A stretch of 64,000 nt of DNA from Bosea vestrisii (GTDB lineage Bacteria; Pseudomonadota; Alphaproteobacteria; Rhizobiales; Beijerinckiaceae). The notes under the pieces were generated by a model that saw only the letters and a list, made by a program, of their open reading frames with translations, was not told the origin of the DNA and did not search any database. A program made the position numbers and the translations under genes. Position 1 is the stretch's first letter; every line of letters begins with the position of its first letter. The DNA is taken from NCBI RefSeq assembly GCF_030144325.1, contig NZ_CP126307.1, positions 620,001 through 684,000 on the forward strand, read 5' to 3'. Positions 23,643 through 32,039 of the stretch are shown here, one piece after another.

Positions 23643-25994
23643 ATGGCAGAAACCTCCCATGTCCTTCGCGCCCAGCCGCAGCTGACGAGGCCCGATCCTT
23701 TGCCCCGTCCCGACTCCGACCTCTCCCGCGACGCCATCCTCGCCTTCATCGAGGAGGAGCGCGCCGCCGGCCGCGAACCCGGCCGGCGCGATATCGCCAA
23801 GGCCTTCCAGCTCGACGGCGGCGGCAAGATCTGGCTGAAGCGCCTGCTGCGCGAGCTCGAACTGGAGGAGAACGGCGGAACCGGGCCGGTCAAGCCGCAT
23901 TCCGCCCTCCCAGCCGTCCTGCTCTGCGAGGTCAAGACGCGCGACCGCGAGGGCGACCTCATCGCCGTCCCGCTCGAATGGAACGAGGCCGATCAGGGCG
24001 AGGCGCCGAAGATCCTGCTCGAACGCCAGCGCGAAACCCGCCGCCAGCCGAAGACCGCGGCCGCGGCTGCCCCGGGCGTCGGCGACCATGTCCTGCTCAA
24101 GCTGACGCGCCTGCGCGGCGTCGAGGGCTATCAATGGTCCGGCCGCGCACTCAAGGTGATGGGCAAGGCCAAGGCGCAGGTGCTCGGCATCTTCCGCGCC
24201 CTCCCCGACGGCTCCGGCCGGCTCATCCCCGTCGACAAGAAGGCGCAGGGACGCGAGGCGATTATTCCGAAGGGGCAGACGGGCAATGCCGAGGACGGTG
24301 ATCTCGTCTCGGTCTCCTTCGCCCGCGAGAGCCGTTTCGGCCCGCCCCAGGCCAGGGTGCGCGAGCGACTCGGCTCGCTGAAATCCGAGCGTGCCGTCTC
24401 GCTGATCGCGATCCACGCCCACGGCATCCCGAACGAGTTCCAGCCGGCGACGATCGCCGAGGCGGAAGCGGCAAAGCCCGCAACGCTCGCCGGCCGCGAG
24501 GATTGGCGCGCCTTGCCGCTGATCACCATCGATCCGGCCGACGCCAAGGACCATGACGACGCGGTCCATGCCGCGCCGGACGATGATCCCGACAACCCCG
24601 GCGGCCACATCGTCACCGTCGCCATCGCCGACGTAGCCTCTTATGTCCGGCCGGGCTCCGCGCTCGACCGCGAGGCGCTGGAGCGCGGCAACTCGGTCTA
24701 TTTCCCCGATCGCGTCGTGCCGATGCTGCCCGAGCGCATCTCGAACGATCTCTGCTCGCTGCGCGGTGGCGAGGACCGCCCTGCCCTTGCCGTCCGCCTG
24801 ATCCTCAAGGCCGACGGTTCGAAGAAGAGCCACAGCTTCCACCGCATCATGATGCGCTCGGCAGCGAAGCTCTCCTATCAGCAGGCCCAGGCCGCGATCG
24901 ACGGCAAGCCGGACGACGTCGCCGCCCCGATCCGCGACAGCATCCTGATGCCGCTCTGGGCCGCCTATGGCTCGGCCGCGCGCGCCCGCGACGCCCGCCA
25001 GCCGCTCGATCTCGATCTGCCCGAGCGCAAGCTCGTGCTCGACGCCAATGGCAAGGTCACCCGCGTGATCGTGCCCGAGCGGCTCGCCGCGCACCGGCTG
25101 ATCGAGGAATTCATGATCCTCGCCAACGTCGCCGCCGCCGAGACGCTGGAGAAGGCGAGCAGCCATCTTATCTATCGCTGCCATGACGAGCCCTCGCTCG
25201 AGAAGATGCGGGCGCTCGGCGAGGTGCTGGCCTCGATCAGCATCAAGCTGCCGAAGGACGGCGCGCTCAGACCGGTGCTGTTCAACCGCATCCTCGCCAT
25301 GATCAAGGGCTCGGAGAACGAACTCCTGCTCAACGAGGTCGTGCTGCGCACCCAGGCGCAGGCCGAGTATGTCGCCGAGAATTACGGGCATTTCGGCCTG
25401 AACCTGCGCCGCTATGCCCATTTCACCTCACCGATCCGCCGCTATGCCGACCTGATCGTGCATCGTGCTCTGGTCGCAGCGCTGAAGCTCGGCGATGACG
25501 GCCTGCCGAAAGCGACGACGCTCGCCGAACTGCGCGAGGTCGCGACCCGGATCTCGGCCGCCGAGCGGCGCGCCATGGCGGCCGAGCGCGAGACCACCGA
25601 TCGCTTGATCGCCCATTTCCTCGCCGACCAGATCGGTTCCAGCTTCGACGGCCGCATCGCCGGCCTCAACCGCGCCGGCCTCTTCGTCAAGCTCGACGGC
25701 ACCGGCGCCGACGGCTTCATTCCGGCCTCCACCCTCGGCGCCGACTATTATCGCCATGACGAGCGCGCCCATGCGCTGGTCGGCGATCGCACCGGCGAAA
25801 GCTGGCGTCTCGGCGACCGCGTCCATGTCAAACTGGTCGAGGCGGCACCGGTCGCAGGGGCGCTTCGCTTCGAGTTGCTCACCGAGGGCAGGCCCGCGAC
25901 ATCCGACCGCTCTGGCAAAAGGTCACGGCCTGCTTTACCTATGGGGCGAAAGCAGGGCCGCCCCCCGCCCAAACGATCGGGCCGCAAGCGCTGA
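23643..25994 (+). CDS. rnr: Ribonuclease R
   Basis: A 783-residue 3'-5' exoribonuclease of the RNB family that degrades structured RNA. An N-terminal helix-turn-helix-like region (SRDAILAFIEEERAAGREPGRRDIAKAF) is followed by cold-shock-like domains, the RNB catalytic domain with ITIDPADAKDHDDAVHA (~297-310, metal-binding aspartates), DRVVPMLPERISNDLCSLR, LIEEFMILANVAAAE and HFTSPIRRYADLIVHR. An S1 domain (GSSFDGRIAGLNRAGLFVKLDGTGADGFIP) and a basic tail (PPPKRSGRKR) close the protein. Length is normal. It probably forms one unit with the DUF983 and NUDIX genes downstream. Confidence 0.96.
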   Translation: MAETSHVLRAQPQLTRPDPLPRPDSDLSRDAILAFIEEERAAGREPGRRDIAKAFQLDGGGKIWLKRLLRELELEENGGTGPVKPHSALPAVLLCEVKTRDREGDLIAVPLEWNEADQGEAPKILLERQRETRRQPKTAAAAAPGVGDHVLLKLTRLRGVEGYQWSGRALKVMGKAKAQVLGIFRALPDGSGRLIPVDKKAQGREAIIPKGQTGNAEDGDLVSVSFARESRFGPPQARVRERLGSLKSERAVSLIAIHAHGIPNEFQPATIAEAEAAKPATLAGREDWRALPLITIDPADAKDHDDAVHAAPDDDPDNPGGHIVTVAIADVASYVRPGSALDREALERGNSVYFPDRVVPMLPERISNDLCSLRGGEDRPALAVRLILKADGSKKSHSFHRIMMRSAAKLSYQQAQAAIDGKPDDVAAPIRDSILMPLWAAYGSAARARDARQPLDLDLPERKLVLDANGKVTRVIVPERLAAHRLIEEFMILANVAAAETLEKASSHLIYRCHDEPSLEKMRALGEVLASISIKLPKDGALRPVLFNRILAMIKGSENELLLNEVVLRTQAQAEYVAENYGHFGLNLRRYAHFTSPIRRYADLIVHRALVAALKLGDDGLPKATTLAELREVATRISAAERRAMAAERETTDRLIAHFLADQIGSSFDGRIAGLNRAGLFVKLDGTGADGFIPASTLGADYYRHDERAHALVGDRTGESWRLGDRVHVKLVEAAPVAGALRFELLTEGRPATSDRSGKRSRPALPMGRKQGRPPPKRSGRKR

Positions 25995-26019
25995 CGCCCT
26001 GCATTAACGAAGACATCCC

Positions 26020-26463
26020 ATGTCCATACATTGTCACCAACCCAAGCCGGTCCAGGCTCGCGACTGGCGTCAGGCTATGCGTCGCGGCCTCTTCGGCCGC
26101 TGCCCGCATTGCGGCGAAGGCAAGCTGTTCCGTGCCTTCCTGAAGCCGGTCGATTCCTGCGAGGCCTGCGGCGAGACCCTGCACCACCAGCGCGCTGACG
26201 ACCTGCCGCCCTATATCGTCATCACCATCGTCGGCCATGTCGTGGTCGGCGGCATCCTGCTGGCGGAAAAGTACAGCGACTGGTCGATCGCGCTGCATCT
26301 CTGGGTCTGGCTGCCGCTGACCGTGCTGCTCAGCCTGGCGCTGATGCAGCCGGCGAAGGGCGCGGTCATCGGCCTGCAATGGGCCATGCGCATGCACGGC
26401 TTCGGCGGCGCGATGCCCAAGCCCGAGCGCCAGCCCGCGATGAAGGCCGTGGGGGGCCGATGA
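26020..26463 (+). CDS. DUF983 zinc-ribbon membrane protein
   Basis: A 147-residue protein. The N-terminal treble CPHCGEGKLF ... CEACG forms a likely zinc ribbon at ~28-52, followed by ADDLPPYIVITIVGHVVVGGILL and a second hydrophobic helix (LWVWLPLTVLLSLALMQPAKG). This is the DUF983 layout, an alphaproteobacterial inner-membrane family of unknown role, sometimes near cytochrome oxidase genes. It lies 25 bases after rnr and overlaps the NUDIX gene by four bases. Confidence 0.9.
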   Translation: MSIHCHQPKPVQARDWRQAMRRGLFGRCPHCGEGKLFRAFLKPVDSCEACGETLHHQRADDLPPYIVITIVGHVVVGGILLAEKYSDWSIALHLWVWLPLTVLLSLALMQPAKGAVIGLQWAMRMHGFGGAMPKPERQPAMKAVGGR

Positions 26464-27194
26464 GCGACCATACGGTCACCCTGACGCAGGCCGAGCGGGC
26501 CCGCACCGCGGTCAACCTGCGCCCGCGCGATGCGGCGACGATGCTGATCCTCGACCATTCCGGGAAGAAGCCCAGGGTGTTGATGGGCAAGCGTCATGCC
26601 GGCCACAAGTTCATGCCGGGCAAGTACGTCTTCCCGGGCGGCCGCATCGAGGCGGGCGACCGCCGGATGGCCGCGAGCGGCGCGCTCGCTGGCCCCTGCG
26701 AGCAGCGCCTGCTCGCCCGCTGCGTGCGCCCGAGCGTGCAGCGCGGCCGGGCGCTGGCGCTCGCCGCGATCCGCGAGACCTTCGAGGAGACCGGCCTGCT
26801 CTTCGGCAGCGCCGATTACGGCGCGCCTGAGAACCCGCCCGACGGCGTCTGGGCCGACTTTGCCGCCAAGGGCGTCTTCCCCGACCTCGGCGCCATCACC
26901 TTCGTCGCCCGCGCCATCACGCCGCCGCGGCGGCCCAAGCGCTTCGATACGCGCTTCTTCGCGGTCGATGCCCGCGCCGTCGCCGCCAAGGTCGAGGACG
27001 TCATCGGCCCTGATTCGGAACTCGTCGACCTCGTCTCCGTCACCTTCGACGAGGCCCGTGAGCTCGACCTGCCCACCATCACCAAGGTGATCATCGCAGA
27101 GGTCGAGGAGCGGCTGAAGGCCGGATTCGGCCAGCATCTGCCGGTTCCGTTCTACTGGGAGAAGCGTGGCAGCTTCGTGCGCGAGCTGCTCTGA
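26460..27194 (+). CDS. NUDIX hydrolase
   Basis: A 244-residue protein with a Nudix fold. The Nudix box is recognisable as VFPGGRIEAGDRR followed after a long insertion by ALAAIRETFEETGLL (REtfEETG), so the usual seven-residue spacing between G and RE is expanded to about 45 residues. This split form occurs in larger Nudix proteins such as CoA-diphosphatase relatives. It hydrolyses a nucleoside diphosphate linked to X; the substrate is unknown. Its start overlaps the DUF983 stop (ATGA), so the genes are translationally coupled. Confidence 0.85.
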   Translation: MSDHTVTLTQAERARTAVNLRPRDAATMLILDHSGKKPRVLMGKRHAGHKFMPGKYVFPGGRIEAGDRRMAASGALAGPCEQRLLARCVRPSVQRGRALALAAIRETFEETGLLFGSADYGAPENPPDGVWADFAAKGVFPDLGAITFVARAITPPRRPKRFDTRFFAVDARAVAAKVEDVIGPDSELVDLVSVTFDEARELDLPTITKVIIAEVEERLKAGFGQHLPVPFYWEKRGSFVRELL

Positions 27195-27351
27195 TACCAT
27201 CGGGCGGCGGAAAATCCTTATCCCCGCCCGATATTCCTTGACTTGCCACCGCCGATACGGCATTTCCCGGCCATCGGATTGCCGGGCTCGCCCGGCCATT
27301 TTGTTTTTTGCGCGGGCCGAAGGCGGCCCCATCTGTATCGAGGGCTCCGCC

Positions 27352-27519
27352 ATGGCCAAGGCCGTGACCATCAAGATCAAGCTCATCTCGACCGCGGACA
27401 CCGGGTACTTCTACGTGACCAAGAAGAACTCGCGCACCATGACCGAGAAGATGTCGAAGAAGAAGTACGACCCGGTCGCGCGCAAGCACGTCGAGTTCAA
27501 GGAAACCAAGATCAAGTAA
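27352..27519 (+). CDS. rpmG: 50S ribosomal protein L33
   Basis: A 55-residue basic protein beginning MAKAVTIKIKLIST with GYFYVTKKNSRTMTEKMSKKKYDP. This is L33 of the large ribosomal subunit. It contains no cysteine, so it is the zinc-independent (C-minus) form. The start ATG at 27352 is fixed by homology. A strong terminator follows 35 bases after the stop. Confidence 0.97.
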   Translation: MAKAVTIKIKLISTADTGYFYVTKKNSRTMTEKMSKKKYDPVARKHVEFKETKIK

Positions 27520-27553
27520 GGGCTAAGCCCCTCGCTTTCGATCTTTGTTGACG

Positions 27554-27579
27554 AAGGCCGCCCTCCGGGCGGCCTTTTC
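27554..27579 (+). terminator. Terminator of rpmG
   Basis: A 10-bp GC-rich stem (27554-27563 with 27567-27576) with a TCC loop is followed by TTCGTTTG. It ends the rpmG transcript. The remaining gap to 27700 shows nothing else. Confidence 0.85.
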
Positions 27580-27726
27580 GTTTGTAGCCGCTCCTGAACG
27601 GCTCTGCTGATCATTCGATTCTTATCGATCCAGGTAGCCATTTCGCAGCCACGCGCCAAAGCCACCTGAAACCACTCCGTCTGCCCCTGCGTAACCACTA
27701 TGGCTGGAAACGTTATGGAGGTGACA

Positions 27727-28644
27727 ATGCAGGTCAAAACAGCAGATCTGCTGACAGGCGCGGCCTTGCTCGCCCTGATCAGCTCCGCCCCGACGTCTGC
27801 CGTCGCGCAGGACGTTTGTGGCGGCTTGCGCGGCAAGGAACGCGCGGACTGTGTGCGGCTCTCTGCCCGCATAATGTCCTCGCTGACGCTCCAGTACAGC
27901 AATCTGGCCCCGGGGTCTGGTAACTCGGTCAGCGGCGGCTCGGGAGCGGTCGGTGCCGGTATCGGCGGCGGCCTCGGCAGCGGCTCCCCTGGCGGCGGTA
28001 ACGGTCCGTCTGGCGGCGGGAACGGCGGCGGCACGGCTGGCGCCGGTGGCGGTTCGCCCCGCGGCGCTGGACCAGGAGGCATCGGGGTGGGCCTTGGTGC
28101 GGGCGCCGGCACGGGTGGCATCGGCGTCAATGCCGGAGTCACCGCTAACACTGGTCGGGGCAGCATCAATGCCGGCGCCGGAATCGGAGCCGACATCGGC
28201 GGCAATGCGGTCAATGCCGGCCTCGGCGCAGGCGCAAACAATGCCGGCATCGGAGCAGGCCTCGGCGCGGGAGCCAATCTCGGCGGGACCAACACCGGCG
28301 TCGGAGCCGGTGCGGGCGTCAGCAATGCCGGTATCGGCGCCGGCCTTGGCGCCGGGACGAATATCGGCGGAACCAACACCGGCGTCGGCGTTGGCGCAGG
28401 CGTCAGCAACACCGGTGTTGGAGCGGGTGTCGGCGCCGGCACCAATCTCGGGGGCGGCGTCAGCGCGGGCGTCGGGATCGGCGGTGACCGTGGCGGCCTG
28501 GGCGTCGGCATCGGCGCCGATGTCGGCGGTCTCGGCGTCGGCGCCGGGGTCGGCATCGGCGGCAGCAGCAGCTCCAGCGGAGGCGCGTCGGGAAGCAGTT
28601 CCGGCGGAAGTGCCTCGGGAGGCACCGCGGGATCTGCCAACTGA
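27727..28644 (+). CDS. Secreted glycine-rich repeat protein
   Basis: A 305-residue protein. A signal peptide (about residues 1-28, ending SAVAQ) is followed by a short conserved-looking segment DVCGGLRGKERADCVRLSARIMSSL with two cysteines, then ~245 residues made mostly of Gly, Ala, Asn, Val and Ile. The middle part consists of 28-residue repeats with the pattern NAGIGAGLGAGANLGGTNTG. The end is Gly/Ser-rich. It looks like an exported structural or surface protein, function unknown. The ATG at 27727 has GGAGGTGA directly upstream; earlier in-frame ATGs at 27700 and 27715 lack spacing. GC-rich antisense frames are shadows. Confidence 0.75.
   Translation: MQVKTADLLTGAALLALISSAPTSAVAQDVCGGLRGKERADCVRLSARIMSSLTLQYSNLAPGSGNSVSGGSGAVGAGIGGGLGSGSPGGGNGPSGGGNGGGTAGAGGGSPRGAGPGGIGVGLGAGAGTGGIGVNAGVTANTGRGSINAGAGIGADIGGNAVNAGLGAGANNAGIGAGLGAGANLGGTNTGVGAGAGVSNAGIGAGLGAGTNIGGTNTGVGVGAGVSNTGVGAGVGAGTNLGGGVSAGVGIGGDRGGLGVGIGADVGGLGVGAGVGIGGSSSSSGGASGSSSGGSASGGTAGSAN
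28240..28452. repeat. Tandem 84-bp coding repeats
   Basis: Two full 84-base units (28240-28323 and 28324-28407) and a third partial one (from 28408) encode consecutive 28-residue repeats of the glycine-rich protein. Third positions differ between units while the amino acids are largely kept, so the repeats are old or under selection. Confidence 0.85.
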
Positions 28645-28738
28645 CTACGAAGGCGCTGCCTCCTACGGGAAGCAGCGCCTCTCGGCGATACGCATCACGC
28701 TGAAGTATTCGGGCCATCTAACCCAAGCAACCGCCACC

Positions 28739-29065
28739 TCAGAAGGCGGGCTTCGGCACGAACAGGCAGAATGGCCTCTGCGACGGAGCGATCACCATAC
28801 CGGTCAGCGTTCCACCGCTCCGGCAGATGTGGAAGCGCCCGTCCCTTGAGACACGCGTTGCCTGCTCTGGCACGAAATGGCCGTCATGGGTGAGATACCC
28901 GCCCGGGACGATGCGAGGATCGGGTTCTTTCGCATCGGCATCGAGGCCCATCGGCCAGCAATCCCGGTCGCTGCAGCAATCGTAAGGGTACCAACTATGC
29001 GCGTAGACAGGCCCTCCGCCCCACGGCAACAGCGCGAGGCAGAGCGCCGATGCGATGAGACGCAT
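28739..29065 (-). CDS. Secreted cysteine-containing hypothetical protein
   Basis: A 108-residue protein with an N-terminal signal peptide (MRLIASALCLALLPWGGGPVYA). The mature part starts HSWYPYDCCSDRDCWPM, with a C-C-x4-C cluster, followed by LTHDGHFVPEQATRVSRDGRFHICRSGG. Similar small exported proteins of unknown function are widespread in Rhizobiales. The cysteines suggest disulfides in the periplasm. It stands alone and convergent with the glycine-rich gene. Confidence 0.7.
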   Translation of the reverse strand: MRLIASALCLALLPWGGGPVYAHSWYPYDCCSDRDCWPMGLDADAKEPDPRIVPGGYLTHDGHFVPEQATRVSRDGRFHICRSGGTLTGMVIAPSQRPFCLFVPKPAF

Positions 29066-29345
29066 GGGTCGCTCCTTGGCGAGGATGTCAGGCCAGCATC
29101 TTCGCAGCCGGATAACACGGCATGCGAATCGTCATTAGATTAGCATGAGACGACGATGGTTAATGAGACCTTACGTCACTCAGCTGCCTAATCTTCGGCC
29201 AGTATTTGCCGAGATCGACGGCTGATGACTTCAACGCGATCAGCGGTCCACTGTTCCGCTGCGACGTCGCTGGCGTCGGATGCTTCGATCTCCTACCCTG
29301 TCATCCGGACGCGACACCGCTCGCCGCGTCGGCAGGAGCACCGTT

Positions 29346-29549
29346 TTGAACAGCAGCCCTGATCCAGCAGAACCGCATTCGCGTCCGAGCGGGTTGCTGC
29401 GCGGCTTCTTGCGCCTGATCATCGAGGTCGACGAGTCGCGTCGCTGGACGCATCGTGTCCGCGCCGCCCTGCTGCTGCTGTTGCTGCTGGCGGGCTTCGG
29501 CCTGCTCGGTTACTGGCTGCCTGAGCTGATCGAGCGCTATCGGCGCTGA
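29346..29549 (+). CDS. Small single-pass membrane protein
   Basis: A 67-residue protein if the TTG at 29346 is the start. AGGAG lies seven bases upstream of it, which decides this choice over an ATG at 29280 that has no site. The N-terminal half is soluble (LRGFLRLIIEVDESRRWTHRVR). It is followed by one hydrophobic helix rich in leucine (AALLLLLLLAGFGLLGYWL) and a short charged end. Function unknown; the evidence is the ribosome-binding site plus the membrane helix. Confidence 0.5.
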   Translation: MNSSPDPAEPHSRPSGLLRGFLRLIIEVDESRRWTHRVRAALLLLLLLAGFGLLGYWLPELIERYRR

Positions 29550-29757
29550 CGCGACGGCCGTTGCGGCCGAAAACCACCCATGAGTGAATGAGGTGGCCGG
29601 CCGACGACGGGGCTGAGGAGGCCAGGATCCCGCCATCGACCGGCCGAGCCCAGCGGTAACCCAGGAGATGCGGCGGAACCTGGGCTTCCGAAGGGCATTC
29701 CGGACGGCCGCTCAAGCAGCCGCTCTCTTGGAAATCACCCTACGTGGAAGCCCCCTC

Positions 29758-29781
29758 GAATCAATCGAATCCGATTGATTC
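29758..29781. repeat. Palindrome downstream of pleD
   Basis: GAATCAATCG (29758-29767) and CGATTGATTC (29772-29781) form a perfect 10-bp stem with an AATC loop. It lies 61 bases past the pleD stop codon. It lacks a T-run, so it may be a weak terminator or a protein site. The rest of the 292-base gap shows nothing else. Confidence 0.45.
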
Positions 29782-29841
29782 ACCAATCTTCATCGAAACT
29801 TAACCCTACTTGGAAACCTTACCGGCCTTGCGGCTCGCAGG

Positions 29842-31218
29842 TCAGGCGGCGCTCGCCACGATCACCCGGTTACGGCCTGCGGCCTTCGCCCGATATACCG
29901 CCTCGTCGGCCCGCTTCATCATCTGGACCGGCCCGGCATCGCCCGCGCGCCGGCTGGCGACGCCGATCGACACGGTCACCGTGATCGACCTCTGCCCCCG
30001 CTGGATCTGGAAGGGCTCGCCCTCGACCCGTTTGCGGATCCGCTCCGCCACGGCCTGGGCCGCATCGAGCGCCGTATCGGGCAGCACGACGACGACCTCC
30101 TCGCCGCCCATGCGCGCCACCAGGTCGATGCCGCGCGTGCAGGCGCGTATCCGGTCGGCGAACTCGCGCAGCACCTCGTCGCCGGCGTCGTGGCCCCAGC
30201 TGTCGTTGACCACCTTGAAGCGGTCGACATCGAGCACGAGCAATGAGAGCGCCCGGGCCCGAAGCGCCGACTCGTCGAACAGCACCGCAAGCCTGCTGTC
30301 GAGATAGCGGCGATTATGCAGCCCGGTGAGCTGGTCCATCACCGCCATTTCCATCGAGGACTGCACGCTGTCGCGCAGCCTCTCGGCGAAGCGCTTGCGA
30401 CGGACCAGCGTCCGGGCACGCGCCAGCAATTCATTGCGATCGATCGGCCGGACCAGGAAGTCATGCGCGCCGATCTCGAGGCCGCGCAGCACCCGCGAGC
30501 GGTCGTCAGCCTCGCCGAGCAGGAGCACCGAAAGATTGCGGGTCCGCTCCAGCGAGCGCAGCTGGCTGCACAGCCGGAGGCCGTCATAGTTCTGCAGGTC
30601 GAGGCTCACCAGCACGATCTCGAAATCGCCCTCCGCAGCAAGGGTGAGCGCCGCCTGCGCATCCGGCTCGGTCTCGATCGAATGGAAAGCCGAGAGCGCC
30701 TGGACCAGCCTCTGGGCGACCAGGGGCCTGTCCTCGATCAGGAGGACGCGGCCATTGAGGCCGGTCTCGGCGGCCGCCGCCGCGAGCGGATCGGCAATGC
30801 CGAGCTGACGCGAGGCGAGCGCGCGCTGGCGTAATTCGTCGGTGACCGATTTGAGCCGCACCAAGCTGCGCACGCGCGCAAACAGTGCCGTGTCGTCGAG
30901 GGGCTTGGTCAGGAAGTCGTCCGCTCCGGCATCGAGCCCCTTCAGCCGGTCGCTCGGCTGGTCGAGGGCCGTGACCATGACGACCGGGATATGGGCCGTG
31001 ATCGCGCTGTTCTTCAGCCGACGGCAGACCTCAAACCCGTTCATGCCCGGCATCATCACGTCGAGCAGGACGATATCCGCCTCACCGCGCTCGCAGATCG
31101 CCAGTGCCTCGATCCCGTTCGTCGCGGTGGTGACGTCGAAATACTCGGCGTTGAGCTTGGCTTCGAGCAGCTTCACATTCGCGGCGATGTCGTCGACGAC
31201 CAGGATCCGGGCTGACAT
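29842..31218 (-). CDS. pleD: PleD-type diguanylate cyclase response regulator
   Basis: A 458-residue REC-REC-GGDEF protein. The first receiver has Asp9/Asp10 and the phosphoacceptor Asp53 (LLDVMMPG), with Lys in FLTKPLDD. The second receiver (~155-270) lacks the standard phosphoacceptor motif and acts as an adaptor. The GGDEF domain has the active GGEEV, with the inhibitory RGID site five residues before it. PleD makes c-di-GMP at the stalked or old cell pole during the alphaproteobacterial cell cycle. It lies 16 bases after divK in the classic divK-pleD operon. Confidence 0.95.
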   Translation of the reverse strand: MSARILVVDDIAANVKLLEAKLNAEYFDVTTATNGIEALAICERGEADIVLLDVMMPGMNGFEVCRRLKNSAITAHIPVVMVTALDQPSDRLKGLDAGADDFLTKPLDDTALFARVRSLVRLKSVTDELRQRALASRQLGIADPLAAAAAETGLNGRVLLIEDRPLVAQRLVQALSAFHSIETEPDAQAALTLAAEGDFEIVLVSLDLQNYDGLRLCSQLRSLERTRNLSVLLLGEADDRSRVLRGLEIGAHDFLVRPIDRNELLARARTLVRRKRFAERLRDSVQSSMEMAVMDQLTGLHNRRYLDSRLAVLFDESALRARALSLLVLDVDRFKVVNDSWGHDAGDEVLREFADRIRACTRGIDLVARMGGEEVVVVLPDTALDAAQAVAERIRKRVEGEPFQIQRGQRSITVTVSIGVASRRAGDAGPVQMMKRADEAVYRAKAAGRNRVIVASAA

Positions 31219-31234
31219 GGCTCAGCGCTTCCCT

Positions 31235-31606
31235 TCAGGCCGTGCCGAGATAGGCGCGAACAGTCTCCAGGAACTTGCCGACCGAGATCGGTTTCGAGAT
31301 ATAGGCCTCGCAGCCCCCCTCCCGAATGCGCTCCTCGTCGCCCTTCATCGCGAAGGCGGTGACGGCGATCACGGGAATGGACTTGAGCGCATCGTCCTCC
31401 TTGATCCATTTCGTCACCTCCAGCCCCGAGACCTCGGGCAGCTGGATGTCCATCAGGATCAGGTCGGGCCGGTGCGTTCGGGCGAGCTCGATTGCCTCGA
31501 TGCCGTCAGCCGTCTTGAGCGTTGCATAGCCATGAGCTTCCAACAGGTCGTTGAAGAGCTTCATGTTGAGCTCATTGTCCTCGACGATCAGAACCGTCTT
31601 TGTCAT
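31235..31606 (-). CDS. divK: Single-domain response regulator DivK
   Basis: A 123-residue stand-alone receiver domain with Glu9/Asp10, phosphoacceptor Asp53 (LMDIQLPEVSG), Thr in VIAVTAFA and Lys in AYISKPISV. DivK controls the DivJ/PleC and CckA/CtrA cell-cycle circuit. The start ATG at 31604-31606 begins MTKTVLIVEDN, as in orthologues. It is directly upstream of pleD. Confidence 0.96.
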   Translation of the reverse strand: MTKTVLIVEDNELNMKLFNDLLEAHGYATLKTADGIEAIELARTHRPDLILMDIQLPEVSGLEVTKWIKEDDALKSIPVIAVTAFAMKGDEERIREGGCEAYISKPISVGKFLETVRAYLGTA

Positions 31607-31748
31607 CTGTCCCCCAAGGCCGCCCGGCCAGGCATCCGACAAGACGGATTTCCCGGGCCGGCGGCCACGTTCAGTGCTAGCTTTAGCATGCGAGCTGTTG
31701 ACGAAACGCAAACCTGAAACCAGACTCGTCGGTCATAGATAGATAGCC

Positions 31749-32039
31749 ATGCCGCACCCGATCACCAGCGAGGAAGCTGAGACGCTCGCACTGAAGGCCC
31801 TCGCCTTCCTGGCCTCGGAGCCGGAGCGGCTGGAGCCGTTCCTGGCTGTCACGGGCCTTGGCCCGGCCACCCTGCGCGGCGCGGCGCAGGAACCCGGCTT
31901 TCTTCTGGGCGTGCTGGACCATCTCTGCGCCAGCGATTCGCTGCTGCTGGAGTTTGCCGGAAATCTCGGCTTGAATCCGGAAATCGTCGCGCAAGCCCGC
32001 GAAATCCTCGCCGGCCCGCCCGAAGCCTTCGAGCCATGA
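31749..32039 (+). CDS. DUF3572 family protein
   Basis: A 96-residue helical protein (EEAETLALKALAFLASEPERLEPFLAVTGLGPATLRGAA) of the DUF3572 family, restricted to Alphaproteobacteria. Function is unknown. Its stop overlaps the dinB start by four bases, the usual position of this family next to dinB or divK. The adjacent divK-pleD genes are divergent. Confidence 0.88.
   Translation: MPHPITSEEAETLALKALAFLASEPERLEPFLAVTGLGPATLRGAAQEPGFLLGVLDHLCASDSLLLEFAGNLGLNPEIVAQAREILAGPPEAFEP

Noticed and set aside
23451..25421. Long minus-strand frame (656 residues) opposite rnr
   Set aside because: It is the codon-mirror of the conserved rnr gene in high-GC DNA, has no recognisable domain and is rich in Asp, Gly, Arg and His as such shadows are.
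27411..28640. Proline-rich minus-strand frame opposite the glycine-rich gene
   Set aside because: Glycine codons read in reverse give proline; the sense strand has a signal peptide, RBS and ordered repeats, so the sense frame is the gene.
28739..29065. Calling the small exported protein a c-type cytochrome because of its cysteine cluster
   Set aside because: There is no CxxCH motif.
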